NCBI GenBank assembly: GCA_002425935.1
Contig: DINE01000006.1
Span: 3,527-67,526 of the forward strand
Length of the DNA: 64,000 bases
Source of the DNA: Bacteroidales bacterium UBA5548
GTDB lineage: Bacteria; Bacteroidota; Bacteroidia; Bacteroidales; UBA932
Direction: 5' to 3'
The translations under genes and the position numbers were made by a program. This document shows, one piece after another, positions 44,751-53,468 of this stretch; positions within the stretch are counted from its first letter, which is position 1, and the number at the start of each line of letters is the position of its first letter. The notes under the pieces are model-generated. The model made no database searches and was not told the DNA's origin. It was given only the letters and a program-made list of their open reading frames with translations.

Positions 44751-44771
44751 AATAAATCTGACAGATTTATT
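44751..44771. promoter_or_regulatory. 21-bp perfect palindrome at the S46 peptidase promoter
   Basis: Arms AATAAATCTG (44751-44760) and CAGATTTATT (44762-44771) flank a single central A. The palindrome directly abuts the -7 box at 44772-44779, filling the promoter spacer, a classic operator location. Confidence 0.6.
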
Positions 44772-44779
44772 TATCTTTG
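44772..44779 (+). promoter_or_regulatory. Candidate -7 box for the S46 peptidase gene
   Basis: TATCTTTG matches TAnnTTTG, about 41 bases upstream of ATG 44821. The -33 TTTG is missing, so a regulator binding the adjacent palindrome may matter for activity. Confidence 0.5.
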
Positions 44780-44820
44780 TTTTATAACAAACATATCAAA
44801 CAAACATTAATAAAATAAAA

Positions 44821-46968
44821 ATGAAAAAGACCGGTTTATTAGTTTTATTTGCCATTTTGCTCTCTGTGAGTCCTTTAAGATCAGACGAAGGGATGTGGCT
44901 GCTTCCTTTAATCGAGAAGCTAAATATCAAAAAAATGTCCGAACTCGGGTTTAAGCTTACCGCCAAGGATATTTATGACATTAACAATACGAGCCTTAAA
45001 GATGCCATTGTGCATTTTGGAGGTGGCTGTACCGGAGAGATAATCTCATCTGAAGGTCTTCTGCTGACAAACCACCACTGTGGTTATGGAGTAATACAAA
45101 GACTAAGTAGTGTTGAGAATGACTATCTGCAGCACGGTTTTTGGGCAATGAGCCGTCAGGAGGAGCTTCCTGCTCCGGGCCTCACTGTTACATTTCTGGA
45201 GAGCTTTACAGATGTAACAAAAGAGATTGATTCTGCCGCTAAAAAAGCCAAAAACGACGATGAGCGCAAAAAGGCAATTGAGGCTAAAATCGAAGAGCTT
45301 ACTAAGAAGGCAACTGCAAACAATAAATATCTGCAGGCAAGGGTAACCACAATGTACGGCGGAAACGATTACTACCTGATTGTAACAAAAGTGTACACCG
45401 ATGTACGTTTCGTAGGTGCACCTCCTTCATCAATCGGAAAATTTGGTGCCGACACCGATAACTGGATGTGGCCAAGGCATACCGGAGACTTCGCAATATT
45501 TCGTGTTTATGCCGACGAAAACAACAACCCGGCCGCTTACTCTCCTAACAACAAGCCGCTTAAACCTAAGAAGCACCTTACAATCTCCCTTAAAGGAGTT
45601 GAACAAAATGATTTTGCAATGATTCTGGGATACCCGGGACGTACAAGTCGTTTCATGACATCTGCTGAGGTTGCTGAAACAAGAGACCTTACGAATGCAA
45701 TTTCGATTTATGTAAGAGGTATCCGTCAAGATGTTCTTATGGCAGACATGGAGGCCGATCCGAAAATCCGTCTTCAGTACTCAAGTAAATATGCAAGCAG
45801 CTCAAACTTCTGGAAAAAGGCTATCGGCATGAACGAGACCTTTGCCAAACTCAATGTTCAGGATCGTCGTGCGCAAGAGGAGAGGGCATTTGAAGAGTGG
45901 GTTAAGAAAGACAAGAAGAGAGTTGAAAAATATGGCAATGCTCTTGAAAACATAAACACTGCCGTTGAAAAGAGAGCACAACCTTCTTATCACCTCAGGT
46001 ACCTGCAGGAGGCGCTTGCAAACATAGAGCTCACTGCTGTTGCTAACCACTATGCACAGGTAGCCTCTCTGCTTGAAAAAGGTGAGAAGGAGGAGGCAAT
46101 GAAGGCTGCAAAAGCACTTGAGCAAAGAATTAATGCATTCTTCGTTAACTACTCAGAGCCAACCGACCGCAAAGTTGCAAAAGCACTTATAAAAGTATAT
46201 CAGGGCAAGGTAGCTGCCGATCAAAGACCGGATTTCTTCAAAGCTCTTGAAGATAAGTATGCCGGCAATATAGATAAGTTTGTCGATGATATGTTTAACA
46301 ACTCTGTATTCACATCCCGTGAAAAGATAGAAAAGGCGCTTGCAGAGGATCACAACGCTATTATTAATGACCCTGCACTTGTGGTTGGTAAGAGCATATT
46401 CGCACTAATGCCAAAACTGCAGGCTCAGCTTGCAAAAGCAAATCAAACATTTGCCGAAGGTCACAAAGCGTATATCGCAGGTCAGCTTGAGATGAAAAAA
46501 GGTACAGCTATGTATCCGGATGCCAACTCTACAATGAGAATGACTTTCGGTCAGGTTTTAAATTACTCTCCAAAAGATGCCGTTCTTTACGAGCACATTA
46601 CAACTCTTAACGGTGTGATGGAAAAAGAGGACCCTAACAACTGGGAGTTTGTGGTTCCTGCAAAACTAAAAGAGTTGCACAAAAACAGAGACTACGGCCA
46701 GTATGCTATGTCAAACGGAGAGATGCCTGTTGCATTTATCACCAACAATGACATTACAGGAGGAAACTCAGGCAGCCCTGTTTTAAACGCCAAAGGAGAG
46801 CTTATCGGTTGCGCATTTGACGGCAACTGGGAGGCAATGAGCGGAGACATTATCTTTGAACCTACTCTGCAAAGGTGTATTGCCGTTGACATTCGCTACG
46901 TGCTATTTATCATTGATAAATTCGGAGGAGCGGGCCATCTTATTAACGAGATGACAATTTCGAAGTAA
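44821..46968 (+). CDS. S46 family dipeptidyl-peptidase, DPP7-like
   Basis: Periplasmic serine exopeptidase that releases dipeptides from oligopeptides; such enzymes feed amino-acid fermenting Bacteroidales. Signal peptide about 1-20. The catalytic His lies in TNHHCGYG (83-90), the Asp in the GDFAIFR region, and Ser650 in ITGGNSGSPVLN. The specificity residue position reads FDGNWE with Gly668; Gly here marks DPP7 (hydrophobic P1), whereas DPP11 has Arg. Length 715 is typical. A strong terminator follows. Confidence 0.94.
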   Translation: MKKTGLLVLFAILLSVSPLRSDEGMWLLPLIEKLNIKKMSELGFKLTAKDIYDINNTSLKDAIVHFGGGCTGEIISSEGLLLTNHHCGYGVIQRLSSVENDYLQHGFWAMSRQEELPAPGLTVTFLESFTDVTKEIDSAAKKAKNDDERKKAIEAKIEELTKKATANNKYLQARVTTMYGGNDYYLIVTKVYTDVRFVGAPPSSIGKFGADTDNWMWPRHTGDFAIFRVYADENNNPAAYSPNNKPLKPKKHLTISLKGVEQNDFAMILGYPGRTSRFMTSAEVAETRDLTNAISIYVRGIRQDVLMADMEADPKIRLQYSSKYASSSNFWKKAIGMNETFAKLNVQDRRAQEERAFEEWVKKDKKRVEKYGNALENINTAVEKRAQPSYHLRYLQEALANIELTAVANHYAQVASLLEKGEKEEAMKAAKALEQRINAFFVNYSEPTDRKVAKALIKVYQGKVAADQRPDFFKALEDKYAGNIDKFVDDMFNNSVFTSREKIEKALAEDHNAIINDPALVVGKSIFALMPKLQAQLAKANQTFAEGHKAYIAGQLEMKKGTAMYPDANSTMRMTFGQVLNYSPKDAVLYEHITTLNGVMEKEDPNNWEFVVPAKLKELHKNRDYGQYAMSNGEMPVAFITNNDITGGNSGSPVLNAKGELIGCAFDGNWEAMSGDIIFEPTLQRCIAVDIRYVLFIIDKFGGAGHLINEMTISK

Positions 46969-46990
46969 TTACACTTTCTAATATCACATC

Positions 46991-47030
46991 TGACCCGGTT
47001 CTCATAACAGAGACCGGGTCATTTTCTTTT
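46991..47030 (+). terminator. Rho-independent terminator of the S46 peptidase gene
   Basis: TGACCCGGT (46991-46999) pairs with ACCGGGTCA (47013-47021), followed by a T-rich run, 23 bases past the stop. Confidence 0.85.
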
Positions 47031-47072
47031 AAAACTATACACAATCCTGAGGACGATTCACCACGAAGAACA

Positions 47073-47179
47073 ATCCCTGGGAATTCTTTCCTTTTGGCTA
47101 ATTATTAAATAGTTAGCCTATTATTTTGATTCCAGCTAACCACTTGATTATGAACAAAAAGGAAAGAATTCCCGGGGAT
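47073..47179. repeat. Intergenic element with terminal inverted repeats, copy A
   Basis: Left arm at 47073-47095 begins ATCCCTGGGAATTCTTTCC; right arm at 47157-47179 is its complement with one change (a G-U pair in RNA). The 61-base interior holds a smaller hairpin GGCTAA/TTAGCC (47096-47118). The arms share ATCCCTGGGAATTCTTTCC with the element at 57273-57385. It lies between the S46 terminator and the mrp promoter. Confidence 0.82.
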
Positions 47180-47184
47180 GAACT

Positions 47185-47214
47185 TTTGGGTGTTAATATT
47201 GTTGTATAAATTTG
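47185..47214 (+). promoter_or_regulatory. Promoter for mrp
   Basis: TTTG (47185-47188), an 18-base spacer and TAAATTTG (47207-47214) fit the -33/-7 consensus. The ATG is 27 bases downstream. The -33 box begins 5 bases after repeat element copy A. Confidence 0.55.
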
Positions 47215-47240
47215 GACTTTTAAACTGATTTTAAAATAAG

Positions 47241-48299
47241 ATGGACAAAAATTCGATAGAGCAGGTTCTTAGGGGGGTGATTCACCCGGTAAAGGAGAGG
47301 GATATTGTCTCTCTTGAAATGGTAGAAGACATTAAGGTTGAAGAGGGCAAGGTTAGGTTTAAGCTTGTTTTCCCATCGCCGGACGCACTTTCCGGGTCAA
47401 TCAAGAAGAGTTGTGAACAGGCTATTAAAGATGCGTTCCCGAATGAAGATTTCAAGGTCTCTATAATGGAGCTTGTGAGGGAGAGAAAAATCCAGAAGAG
47501 GTCTACAGTTGAACTTGGGCAGGAGGCAATTGCTCATGTTGGGCACATTATTGCCGTGGCTTCGGGCAAAGGGGGTGTAGGAAAATCTACCGTAGCTGTG
47601 AATCTTGCTATTGCTTTGGCAAATCAGGGATTTCGGGTGGGTTTGACCGATGCCGATGTATATGGCCCTTCCGTTCCAAAGATGACTGATACTGAGGCGG
47701 AGAAACCACTGGTTGACGACTCAAGCGGAAAAGAGATAATTATTCCAATAGAAAAATACGGGGTTAAGTGGATGTCTATAGGGTATTTTGCCAAACCCGA
47801 CCAACCTCTTATCTGGCGCGGTCCTATGGCCAGCAACGCGCTTAAGCAGATGGTGCTTCAGGTAAAGTGGGGAGAGTTGGATTTTCTGCTTATTGATCTT
47901 CCTCCGGGAACCGGAGATGTTCATATTTCGGTTGTTCAGGATCTGCCGCTTTCGGGTGCCATTGTTGTAAGTACTCCTCAGGATGTGGCACTTGCCGATG
48001 TTGAGAAGGGAGTTAACATGTTTCGCTCAAAGGATATTAACAAACCGATTCTGGGAATAGTTGAGAACATGTCCTGGTTCACCCCTGCCGAACTGCCGGA
48101 TAACAAATACTACATTTTTGGTAAGGATGGCTGTAAGGCTATGGCCCAAAAGTTTGATATTCCTCTGCTTGGTCAGATTCCGCTTATTCAAAGCATTAGA
48201 GAGTGCGGTGATGAGGGTACTCCTATTGCTCTTAAAGATCGTGAGGATTCAAGAAGTTTTCACAAGCTCGCTTCAAAGATTATTTCACTGCTGGAGTAG
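47241..48299 (+). CDS. Mrp/ApbC-type iron-sulfur carrier ATPase
   Basis: P-loop ATPase that carries and transfers 4Fe-4S clusters. The N-terminal 80 residues are a MIP18-like (DUF59) domain. The deviant Walker A GKGGVGKST is at about 109-117, followed by DADVYGPSVPKM and DLPPGTGDVHISV (about 219-231). The C-terminal region contains an IVENMSWF motif; the usual CxxC is not present here, where WFTPAELPDNKYYIFG replaces it. The missing CxxC is notable, but it is variable across Mrp proteins. Length 352 residues. Confidence 0.92.
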   Translation: MDKNSIEQVLRGVIHPVKERDIVSLEMVEDIKVEEGKVRFKLVFPSPDALSGSIKKSCEQAIKDAFPNEDFKVSIMELVRERKIQKRSTVELGQEAIAHVGHIIAVASGKGGVGKSTVAVNLAIALANQGFRVGLTDADVYGPSVPKMTDTEAEKPLVDDSSGKEIIIPIEKYGVKWMSIGYFAKPDQPLIWRGPMASNALKQMVLQVKWGELDFLLIDLPPGTGDVHISVVQDLPLSGAIVVSTPQDVALADVEKGVNMFRSKDINKPILGIVENMSWFTPAELPDNKYYIFGKDGCKAMAQKFDIPLLGQIPLIQSIRECGDEGTPIALKDREDSRSFHKLASKIISLLE

Positions 48300-48350
48300 T
48301 GATAAGTACCTGAGCAGAGCTTAAAAAAATTTGACTTATTTCGTAAAAAA

Positions 48351-48390
48351 AGCCGCGGGTTGTGTAAAAATTTCCTGCGGCTCATTTTTT
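48351..48390 (+). terminator. Rho-independent terminator after mrp
   Basis: AGCCGCGGG (48351-48359) pairs with CCTGCGGCT (48374-48382, one G-U) and is followed by a T run, about 50 bases past the mrp stop. Confidence 0.82.
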
Positions 48391-48513
48391 AAGAGTGCTT
48401 AATAATTATTTGTCCGAACAACTATCTGCTGTTCAAACATATCAAAAGCAGCAACATTGTAAAATCATGGGAAAACAGTGTAATTTTGAACAGAATCTAA
48501 GGGGATAATTTTT

Positions 48514-49569
48514 TTACTTTTCAGACAGATGGCGGTACTTCTCTAGACGCTTGCTCCAGCGCTCTCTTGCATACTGCTGCATATCGGGAGTAATGTCCCT
48601 TTCGTCCATAATCTCCAGACCCAGAATTGTCTCGATAACATCTTCGAGTGTAACTATTCCCTCGAAGCCTCCATACTCATCAACCACTAGGGCAATATGT
48701 GCCTTTTTGTCAAGCAACCTCTCCCACAAAACAGTGAGTGGCTGCAGGTTAGGAACCACAATTATTGGCCTTTTTATGGCTTTGAGCTGTAACCCGAAGT
48801 TGTCATTTGCCATGTTTTCAATAACATCCTGCCTGTGAACAAAGCCGGTTATATCCTCCTTTCCATCAGAGGAGTAGATTGGAATCCTTGAGAAATTTCT
48901 GTAGCTTTTGTTGTTGTGAAACTCCTCGATAGTCATCTCCTCTGAGGCTGTCTCAACTACAACTCGAGGCGTCATCACATCCTCTACCTTTACACTACGA
49001 AGCTTGATAATATTCTGAATAATCCTGTTTTCTGAACTGCCTATCAGACCCTCCTCCTCTCCAATATTGACCATTGCAGAAAACTCCTCTCTGCTTACAG
49101 ATGCCCCTCCCTTTCCTCCTCGTGAAATAACCTTAGTCATTCCCTCTGAAATAATTACCAGCGGATATGTAACCAAAACCATGAAGTTAATGACTCTTGC
49201 CGACCCCATTGCAATCGATTTCCAATAGTAGGCCCCTATGGTCTTTGGAAGGATTTCAGAGAAGACCAAAATTAAAATTGTGAGAACCGCCGATATGAGA
49301 CCGAATGATACATTTTCAAAGACTACTGCCGCTTGTGCTCCTACCCCTGCAGCCCCTATTGTGTGTGCAATTGTATTGAGGGAGAGGATAGCCGAAAGTG
49401 GTCTGTCTATATTTTGCTTTAATCTTTTGAAGAGCGCACCCGCCTTGATCCCCTGCTCCTCCTTCATGGAAATAAACGAGAGTGGAGTAGTTAGAAGTAC
49501 TGCCTCCATTATTGAACATAAAAAAGAGACAGAAAGCGCAAGAAAAAGATAAAACAGCAACAGGCCCAT
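48514..49569 (-). CDS. CNNM/CorC-type membrane protein with CBS domains
   Basis: A 351-residue protein of the HlyC/CorC (TlyC) family. The DUF21/CNNM membrane domain is at about residues 1-175, with helices near 1-20, 57-80, 88-110 and 122-145. A pair of CBS domains follows (about 190-310: VEDVMTPRVVVETASEEMTIEEF and HIALVVDEYGGFEGIVTLEDVIE). CBS pairs usually sense nucleotides; relatives move or regulate Mg2+ or Co2+. The C-terminal CorC domain of longer members is absent. A degenerate 13-base tandem array lies upstream. Confidence 0.9.
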   Translation of the reverse strand: MGLLLFYLFLALSVSFLCSIMEAVLLTTPLSFISMKEEQGIKAGALFKRLKQNIDRPLSAILSLNTIAHTIGAAGVGAQAAVVFENVSFGLISAVLTILILVFSEILPKTIGAYYWKSIAMGSARVINFMVLVTYPLVIISEGMTKVISRGGKGGASVSREEFSAMVNIGEEEGLIGSSENRIIQNIIKLRSVKVEDVMTPRVVVETASEEMTIEEFHNNKSYRNFSRIPIYSSDGKEDITGFVHRQDVIENMANDNFGLQLKAIKRPIIVVPNLQPLTVLWERLLDKKAHIALVVDEYGGFEGIVTLEDVIETILGLEIMDERDITPDMQQYARERWSKRLEKYRHLSEK

Positions 49570-49644
49570 TTGATTATATTTAATTATAAGGTAACAGTAA
49601 ATATTATTCTAAGAGTTAAAGTAAGACAACGCACTACCCGTTAT

Positions 49645-49774
49645 GTACACCTCTCTATTTAAACGCTGTAATCAAATTCTAAAGTCCAACTCTGCGGTCC
49701 AACTCTACAATTCAACTCATTAATACAGTTCTGCAGTCCAACTCTGTAGTCTAACTTCGTAGTCTGACTCTGTA
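49645..49774. repeat. Degenerate 13-bp tandem array (about 10 units)
   Basis: Ten consecutive 13-base units with consensus near GTCCAACTCTGTA. The seven at 49684-49774 are clear, for example GTCCAACTCTACA at 49697-49709 and GTCTGACTCTGTA at 49762-49774. Three more diverged units extend left to 49645. The array fills most of the gap between the aspS stop and the CNNM/CBS gene start. Confidence 0.8.
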
Positions 49775-49801
49775 ATCTATGCCTTAAAATCTCTTGCTAG
49801 C

Positions 49802-51565
49802 TTACTTTGACACAGTACTCTTCAAAAAGAGCTCATCCATCTGGGCAGCATCGATAACAGAAGGGGCATCCAGCATCACATCGCGACCTGCATTATTCTT
49901 AGGGAAGGCGATATAGTCTCTGATTGTCTCCTGTCCCCCAAACAGAGCACAGAAACGGTCAAACCCGAATGCAATCCCGCCATGAGGTGGTGCTCCGAAT
50001 TTAAATGCATTAATTATGAATCCGAATTTATATTCAGCCTCCTCCGAACCAAATCCGAGAACCTCGAACATCCTCTTTTGCACTCCGGAATCGTGTATCC
50101 TGATTGATCCTCCGCCAATCTCTGTTCCGTTAAGCACAAAGTCGTATGCATTGGCACAAACCTGCGCAATATCCTCTTTGTTACTGCTGTAGAACTTATC
50201 CATATCCTCCGGCTTTGGAGAGGTGAACGGATGGTGCATTGCGTAGAATCGCTGAGTCTCTTCGTCCCACTCCAGAAGAGGGAAGTCGTAAACCCAAAGT
50301 GGTGCGTAGTGATCGCTCTTTCTTAAGCCCAGTCTGTTGCCCATCTCAATTCTCAGGGTTCCCATTGCATCCTGTGTCCTCTTCTTATCTCCTGCAAGAA
50401 TCAGAATAAGGTCTCCATTTTTGGCTCCAACTACATTGGCAATCGCAGTGAGATCTTCCGGAGAGTAGAATTTGTCAACAGATGATTTAATTCCATCCTC
50501 TGCAAGCCTTATATATACAAGACCTTTTGCACCAACCTGAGGCCTTTTAACCCACTCGGTAATCTCATCTATCTGTTTTCTGGTATAGCTTGCAGCACCC
50601 TCAACACAGATTGCTCCTACATACTCTGCGCTGTCAAATACCGCAAAATCCTTACCCCCGGTCAGGTGTTTAATCTCGGCGATCTTCATCCCGAATCGGA
50701 TATCCGGTTTGTCTGAACCGTAATATTTCATAGCATCGGCATAGGAGATTCTGGGGAACTGCTCGTTCATCTCAAGGCCTAGTACATTTTTAAAGAGAGC
50801 CTTTATCGTCCCCTCAAACGTGTTTAGAACATCCTCCCTCTCTACAAAAGACATTTCGCAGTCTATCTGTGTAAATTCGGGCTGACGGTCGGCACGAAGA
50901 TCCTCGTCACGGAAACAGCGTACAATCTGAAAGTATTTGTCGTACCCTGCAACCATCAAAAGCTGCTTGAAGGTTTGCGGACTCTGCGGAAGTGCGTAAA
51001 ATTCACCGGGATTCATTCGTGATGGGACAACAAAATCCCTTGCACCTTCGGGTGTAGATTTTATAAGTACAGGGGTCTCTACCTCTATGAAGCCAATTCC
51101 GTCCAGATACTTTCTGGTCTCCTGAGCCATCTTGTGGCGTAGTTCAAGTGCTTTTTTAAGCGGGCCTCTTCTAAGGTCCAGATAACGATATTTTGCCCTG
51201 ATCTCCTCTCCGCCGTCTGTCTCGTCTTCGATTGTAAAAGGAGGAGTCTGAGATGCATTAAGAAGGTTAATTTCCGAAAGTTTAATCTCAATATCTCCGG
51301 TTGGAATCTTGCTGTTTTTGCTGGTCCTCTCAGCAACTACTCCTGTTGCCTGAATAACATATTCCCGGCCGAGCTTCTCTGCGGTAGCGTTCAGGTCATG
51401 ACTTGCGCTCTCGTCAACTACAAGCTGAGTGATTCCGTAACGGTCCCTCAGATCAATAAAGCTCATCCCTCCCATTTTACGGATTTTCTGAACCCATCCG
51501 GCTAATGTAACCTTTTGTCCGGCATTATTTAAGCGTAACTCCCCGCAAGTGTGTGTCCTGTACAT
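49802..51565 (-). CDS. aspS: Aspartyl-tRNA synthetase
   Basis: Class IIb synthetase that charges tRNA(Asp). The N-terminal OB-fold anticodon domain includes [24 protein letters not shown] (about 19-42). Motif 2 [24 protein letters not shown] is at about 212-235 and motif 3 [14 protein letters not shown] at about 542-555. The bacterial GAD insertion domain is present in the middle. Length 587 is normal. The gene is monocistronic or first before the array and CNNM gene. Confidence 0.97.
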   Translation of the reverse strand: MYRTHTCGELRLNNAGQKVTLAGWVQKIRKMGGMSFIDLRDRYGITQLVVDESASHDLNATAEKLGREYVIQATGVVAERTSKNSKIPTGDIEIKLSEINLLNASQTPPFTIEDETDGGEEIRAKYRYLDLRRGPLKKALELRHKMAQETRKYLDGIGFIEVETPVLIKSTPEGARDFVVPSRMNPGEFYALPQSPQTFKQLLMVAGYDKYFQIVRCFRDEDLRADRQPEFTQIDCEMSFVEREDVLNTFEGTIKALFKNVLGLEMNEQFPRISYADAMKYYGSDKPDIRFGMKIAEIKHLTGGKDFAVFDSAEYVGAICVEGAASYTRKQIDEITEWVKRPQVGAKGLVYIRLAEDGIKSSVDKFYSPEDLTAIANVVGAKNGDLILILAGDKKRTQDAMGTLRIEMGNRLGLRKSDHYAPLWVYDFPLLEWDEETQRFYAMHHPFTSPKPEDMDKFYSSNKEDIAQVCANAYDFVLNGTEIGGGSIRIHDSGVQKRMFEVLGFGSEEAEYKFGFIINAFKFGAPPHGGIAFGFDRFCALFGGQETIRDYIAFPKNNAGRDVMLDAPSVIDAAQMDELFLKSTVSK

Positions 51566-51599
51566 AGTATATCTCTTAATTCTTTATTCAAATAAGCTG

Positions 51600-51607
51600 C
51601 AAATATA
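51600..51607 (-). promoter_or_regulatory. Candidate -7 box for aspS
   Basis: The minus strand reads TATATTTG, matching TAnnTTTG, 35 bases upstream of the aspS ATG. No -33 TTTG is clear. Confidence 0.4.
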
Positions 51608-51632
51608 AGAATAAAACAGAAAGGGCTCTATC

Positions 51633-52442
51633 TTAATTTTTAGGCGGAATATACTTTGCCGCTTCAGGCAAAATCCTCTTTATCTCTGCAATCCTCTTTT
51701 CGTCTGAGGGGTGTGTACTGAAGAAATCTGATTTACTGCCACCACCTGCACTCATCTTCTCCCAAAACGCGGGTGCCACGTTAATGTCATAACCGGCCAT
51801 TGCCATGATTATCAGACCTAATCTGTCTGCTTCATATTCGTGCTTTCTTGAGTAGGGCAGCAGAACCCCAAGCTGTGAGCCAAGGCCGAAAGCAACCTGG
51901 AATACAAGCTGCTTCTTCTGATCTTCAGTTCCGATAAAGGCAGAAATAGCCTGCCCCGCCAGACCCATCATCACCTCCTGACTCATGCGTTCATTCCCGT
52001 GCTTTGCAAGGGCGTGGGCAATCTCGTGACCCATAACTACGGCAACAAGATCGGGAGTATTTGTAATCTTCATTATTCCCTCATAAAAGACAATATTTCC
52101 GTTAGGAAGACAGAATGCATTCACCTGATCGCTCTCAATAACTTCGAACTTCCAGTCGAACCCTTCGGCCTCTTTCTGCCATCCGTTTTTTGCCAGATAG
52201 CTCTCTACTGCACTTGTCAGGTCTTCTCCTACTCTCTTTACCATTTGTGCATTTGCCTTATTTGCAGAGAGTTTCGACTGACTCATAATCTCAGAATAGG
52301 CCTGATTACTCAGGTTTGAGATATCACCCTGACTGTAAAGCAGAAGCTGCTTCCTCCCGGTTATCATTACCTTTCCGCATGCGGCAATAACTACAGCCAT
52401 CAGGGCTATTGTTACCACCCTTATTAATTTAACCTTTCTCAT
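51633..52442 (-). CDS. M48 family zinc metallopeptidase, lipoprotein
   Basis: Periplasmic or outer-membrane-anchored protease related to BepA/LoiP. The lipobox VIAAC puts the lipid on Cys22. The zinc motif HEIAH is at 139-143 and the third ligand Glu202 is in HEYEADRLG. A GIMKITNTPDLVAVVMGHE run precedes the active site as in the family. Length 269 residues. It may act in outer-membrane protein quality control. Confidence 0.92.
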   Translation of the reverse strand: MRKVKLIRVVTIALMAVVIAACGKVMITGRKQLLLYSQGDISNLSNQAYSEIMSQSKLSANKANAQMVKRVGEDLTSAVESYLAKNGWQKEAEGFDWKFEVIESDQVNAFCLPNGNIVFYEGIMKITNTPDLVAVVMGHEIAHALAKHGNERMSQEVMMGLAGQAISAFIGTEDQKKQLVFQVAFGLGSQLGVLLPYSRKHEYEADRLGLIIMAMAGYDINVAPAFWEKMSAGGGSKSDFFSTHPSDEKRIAEIKRILPEAAKYIPPKN

Positions 52443-52502
52443 TATGTTGAATTTGAGTTTTTACGTTGTTGTGTTTTTGATTTCTAAATAATTGATTTTC
52501 TC

Positions 52503-53381
52503 TTAATAACTCCCGCCCATAGCGTAGTAAAGCTCCATTGTCCTCCTGATGTCATCTATCTGCGATTGCGGAATATTGTGTACAGCGGAGTAGTGTCTGC
52601 CTGCAAACTTCACCTTTGCAGTATGGGAGCTGGCAAGTGCAAAGATAAGCTCCTTTTCTTTCTCCCTCAACTCAATGTCGAACCACTCCCAGATTTTCCC
52701 GTCGCTGCCAAGGTTTCGGTCTGTGTAACCCGGTACAAGTTCAAATGCGTCTCCGTTAATTGAGAACTGAACTCTTGTGAAAAACAGCCATGTGTCTGCA
52801 TAGTATTGCGCCCTGAACCTGATGGCTCCGGGGATCCCCTTTTTTACATGAAAATAGCAATATATGTGGTTGGAGTTTGTGTGATAGGGCGCTGCCTTTG
52901 GCCTGTATGATACCGGGCGTTTGGGGTCAAACTCGTCTTTATGAACAGTGAACCAAGGCATGAGCGAGTCAATTTTTGCCTGATCTATCTTTGCAAGAAT
53001 TTTAAATGCTGCAAGGTTTTCGAGAATTATTTTCCTGTCAACCTGTGATGTTACCTGTGAGAAAACTCGCTCCTCTATCTCTCTCTCAAGGCGATCTCTT
53101 TCGGGGACTAACGCGGTGAATGTAATATCTTCTCCTTTGGAATTGTAAAGGTAAAACCTCTTTGGGGGCGCATTGTAATCTTCAAGTGTCTGTTGCAGAA
53201 TTCCCGTTGATTTAAGGGATTTGCAGAACATTTCGTAGGCGGTGACAAAGGCGGCACTGTCGCTCTTTGCCTTGATCTCAACCGGCTGATCCTGTCCAAT
53301 AGCGTATTTGTAGCTTTTATCAAACTGACAGGAGATAATAAGGAGAATTGCCGGGAGTAAAATGGTGAGGAGTTTTTTCAT
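52503..53381 (-). CDS. Lipoprotein of unknown function
   Basis: I do not recognise this 292-residue protein. The lipobox LLIISC gives lipid attachment at about Cys18. The mature part is mixed helix and strand, with a beta-rich C-terminal half (IRFRAQYYADTWLFFTRVQFSINGDAFELVPG). It starts about 90 bases after the sigma/anti-sigma-barrel operon on the same strand and may be a separate unit. Confidence 0.72.
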   Translation of the reverse strand: MKKLLTILLPAILLIISCQFDKSYKYAIGQDQPVEIKAKSDSAAFVTAYEMFCKSLKSTGILQQTLEDYNAPPKRFYLYNSKGEDITFTALVPERDRLEREIEERVFSQVTSQVDRKIILENLAAFKILAKIDQAKIDSLMPWFTVHKDEFDPKRPVSYRPKAAPYHTNSNHIYCYFHVKKGIPGAIRFRAQYYADTWLFFTRVQFSINGDAFELVPGYTDRNLGSDGKIWEWFDIELREKEKELIFALASSHTAKVKFAGRHYSAVHNIPQSQIDDIRRTMELYYAMGGSY

Positions 53382-53468
53382 ACGGCAAAAAATTTAAGAG
53401 ACTCAATACCCGAATCGGTAAATTGCTACCGCAGTATGAATCCTCTCAAATTTACAAAATAATGCCGA

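Noticed and set aside
49645..49774. CRISPR-like array
   Set aside because: Units are contiguous at 13 bases with no spacers and no cas genes nearby.
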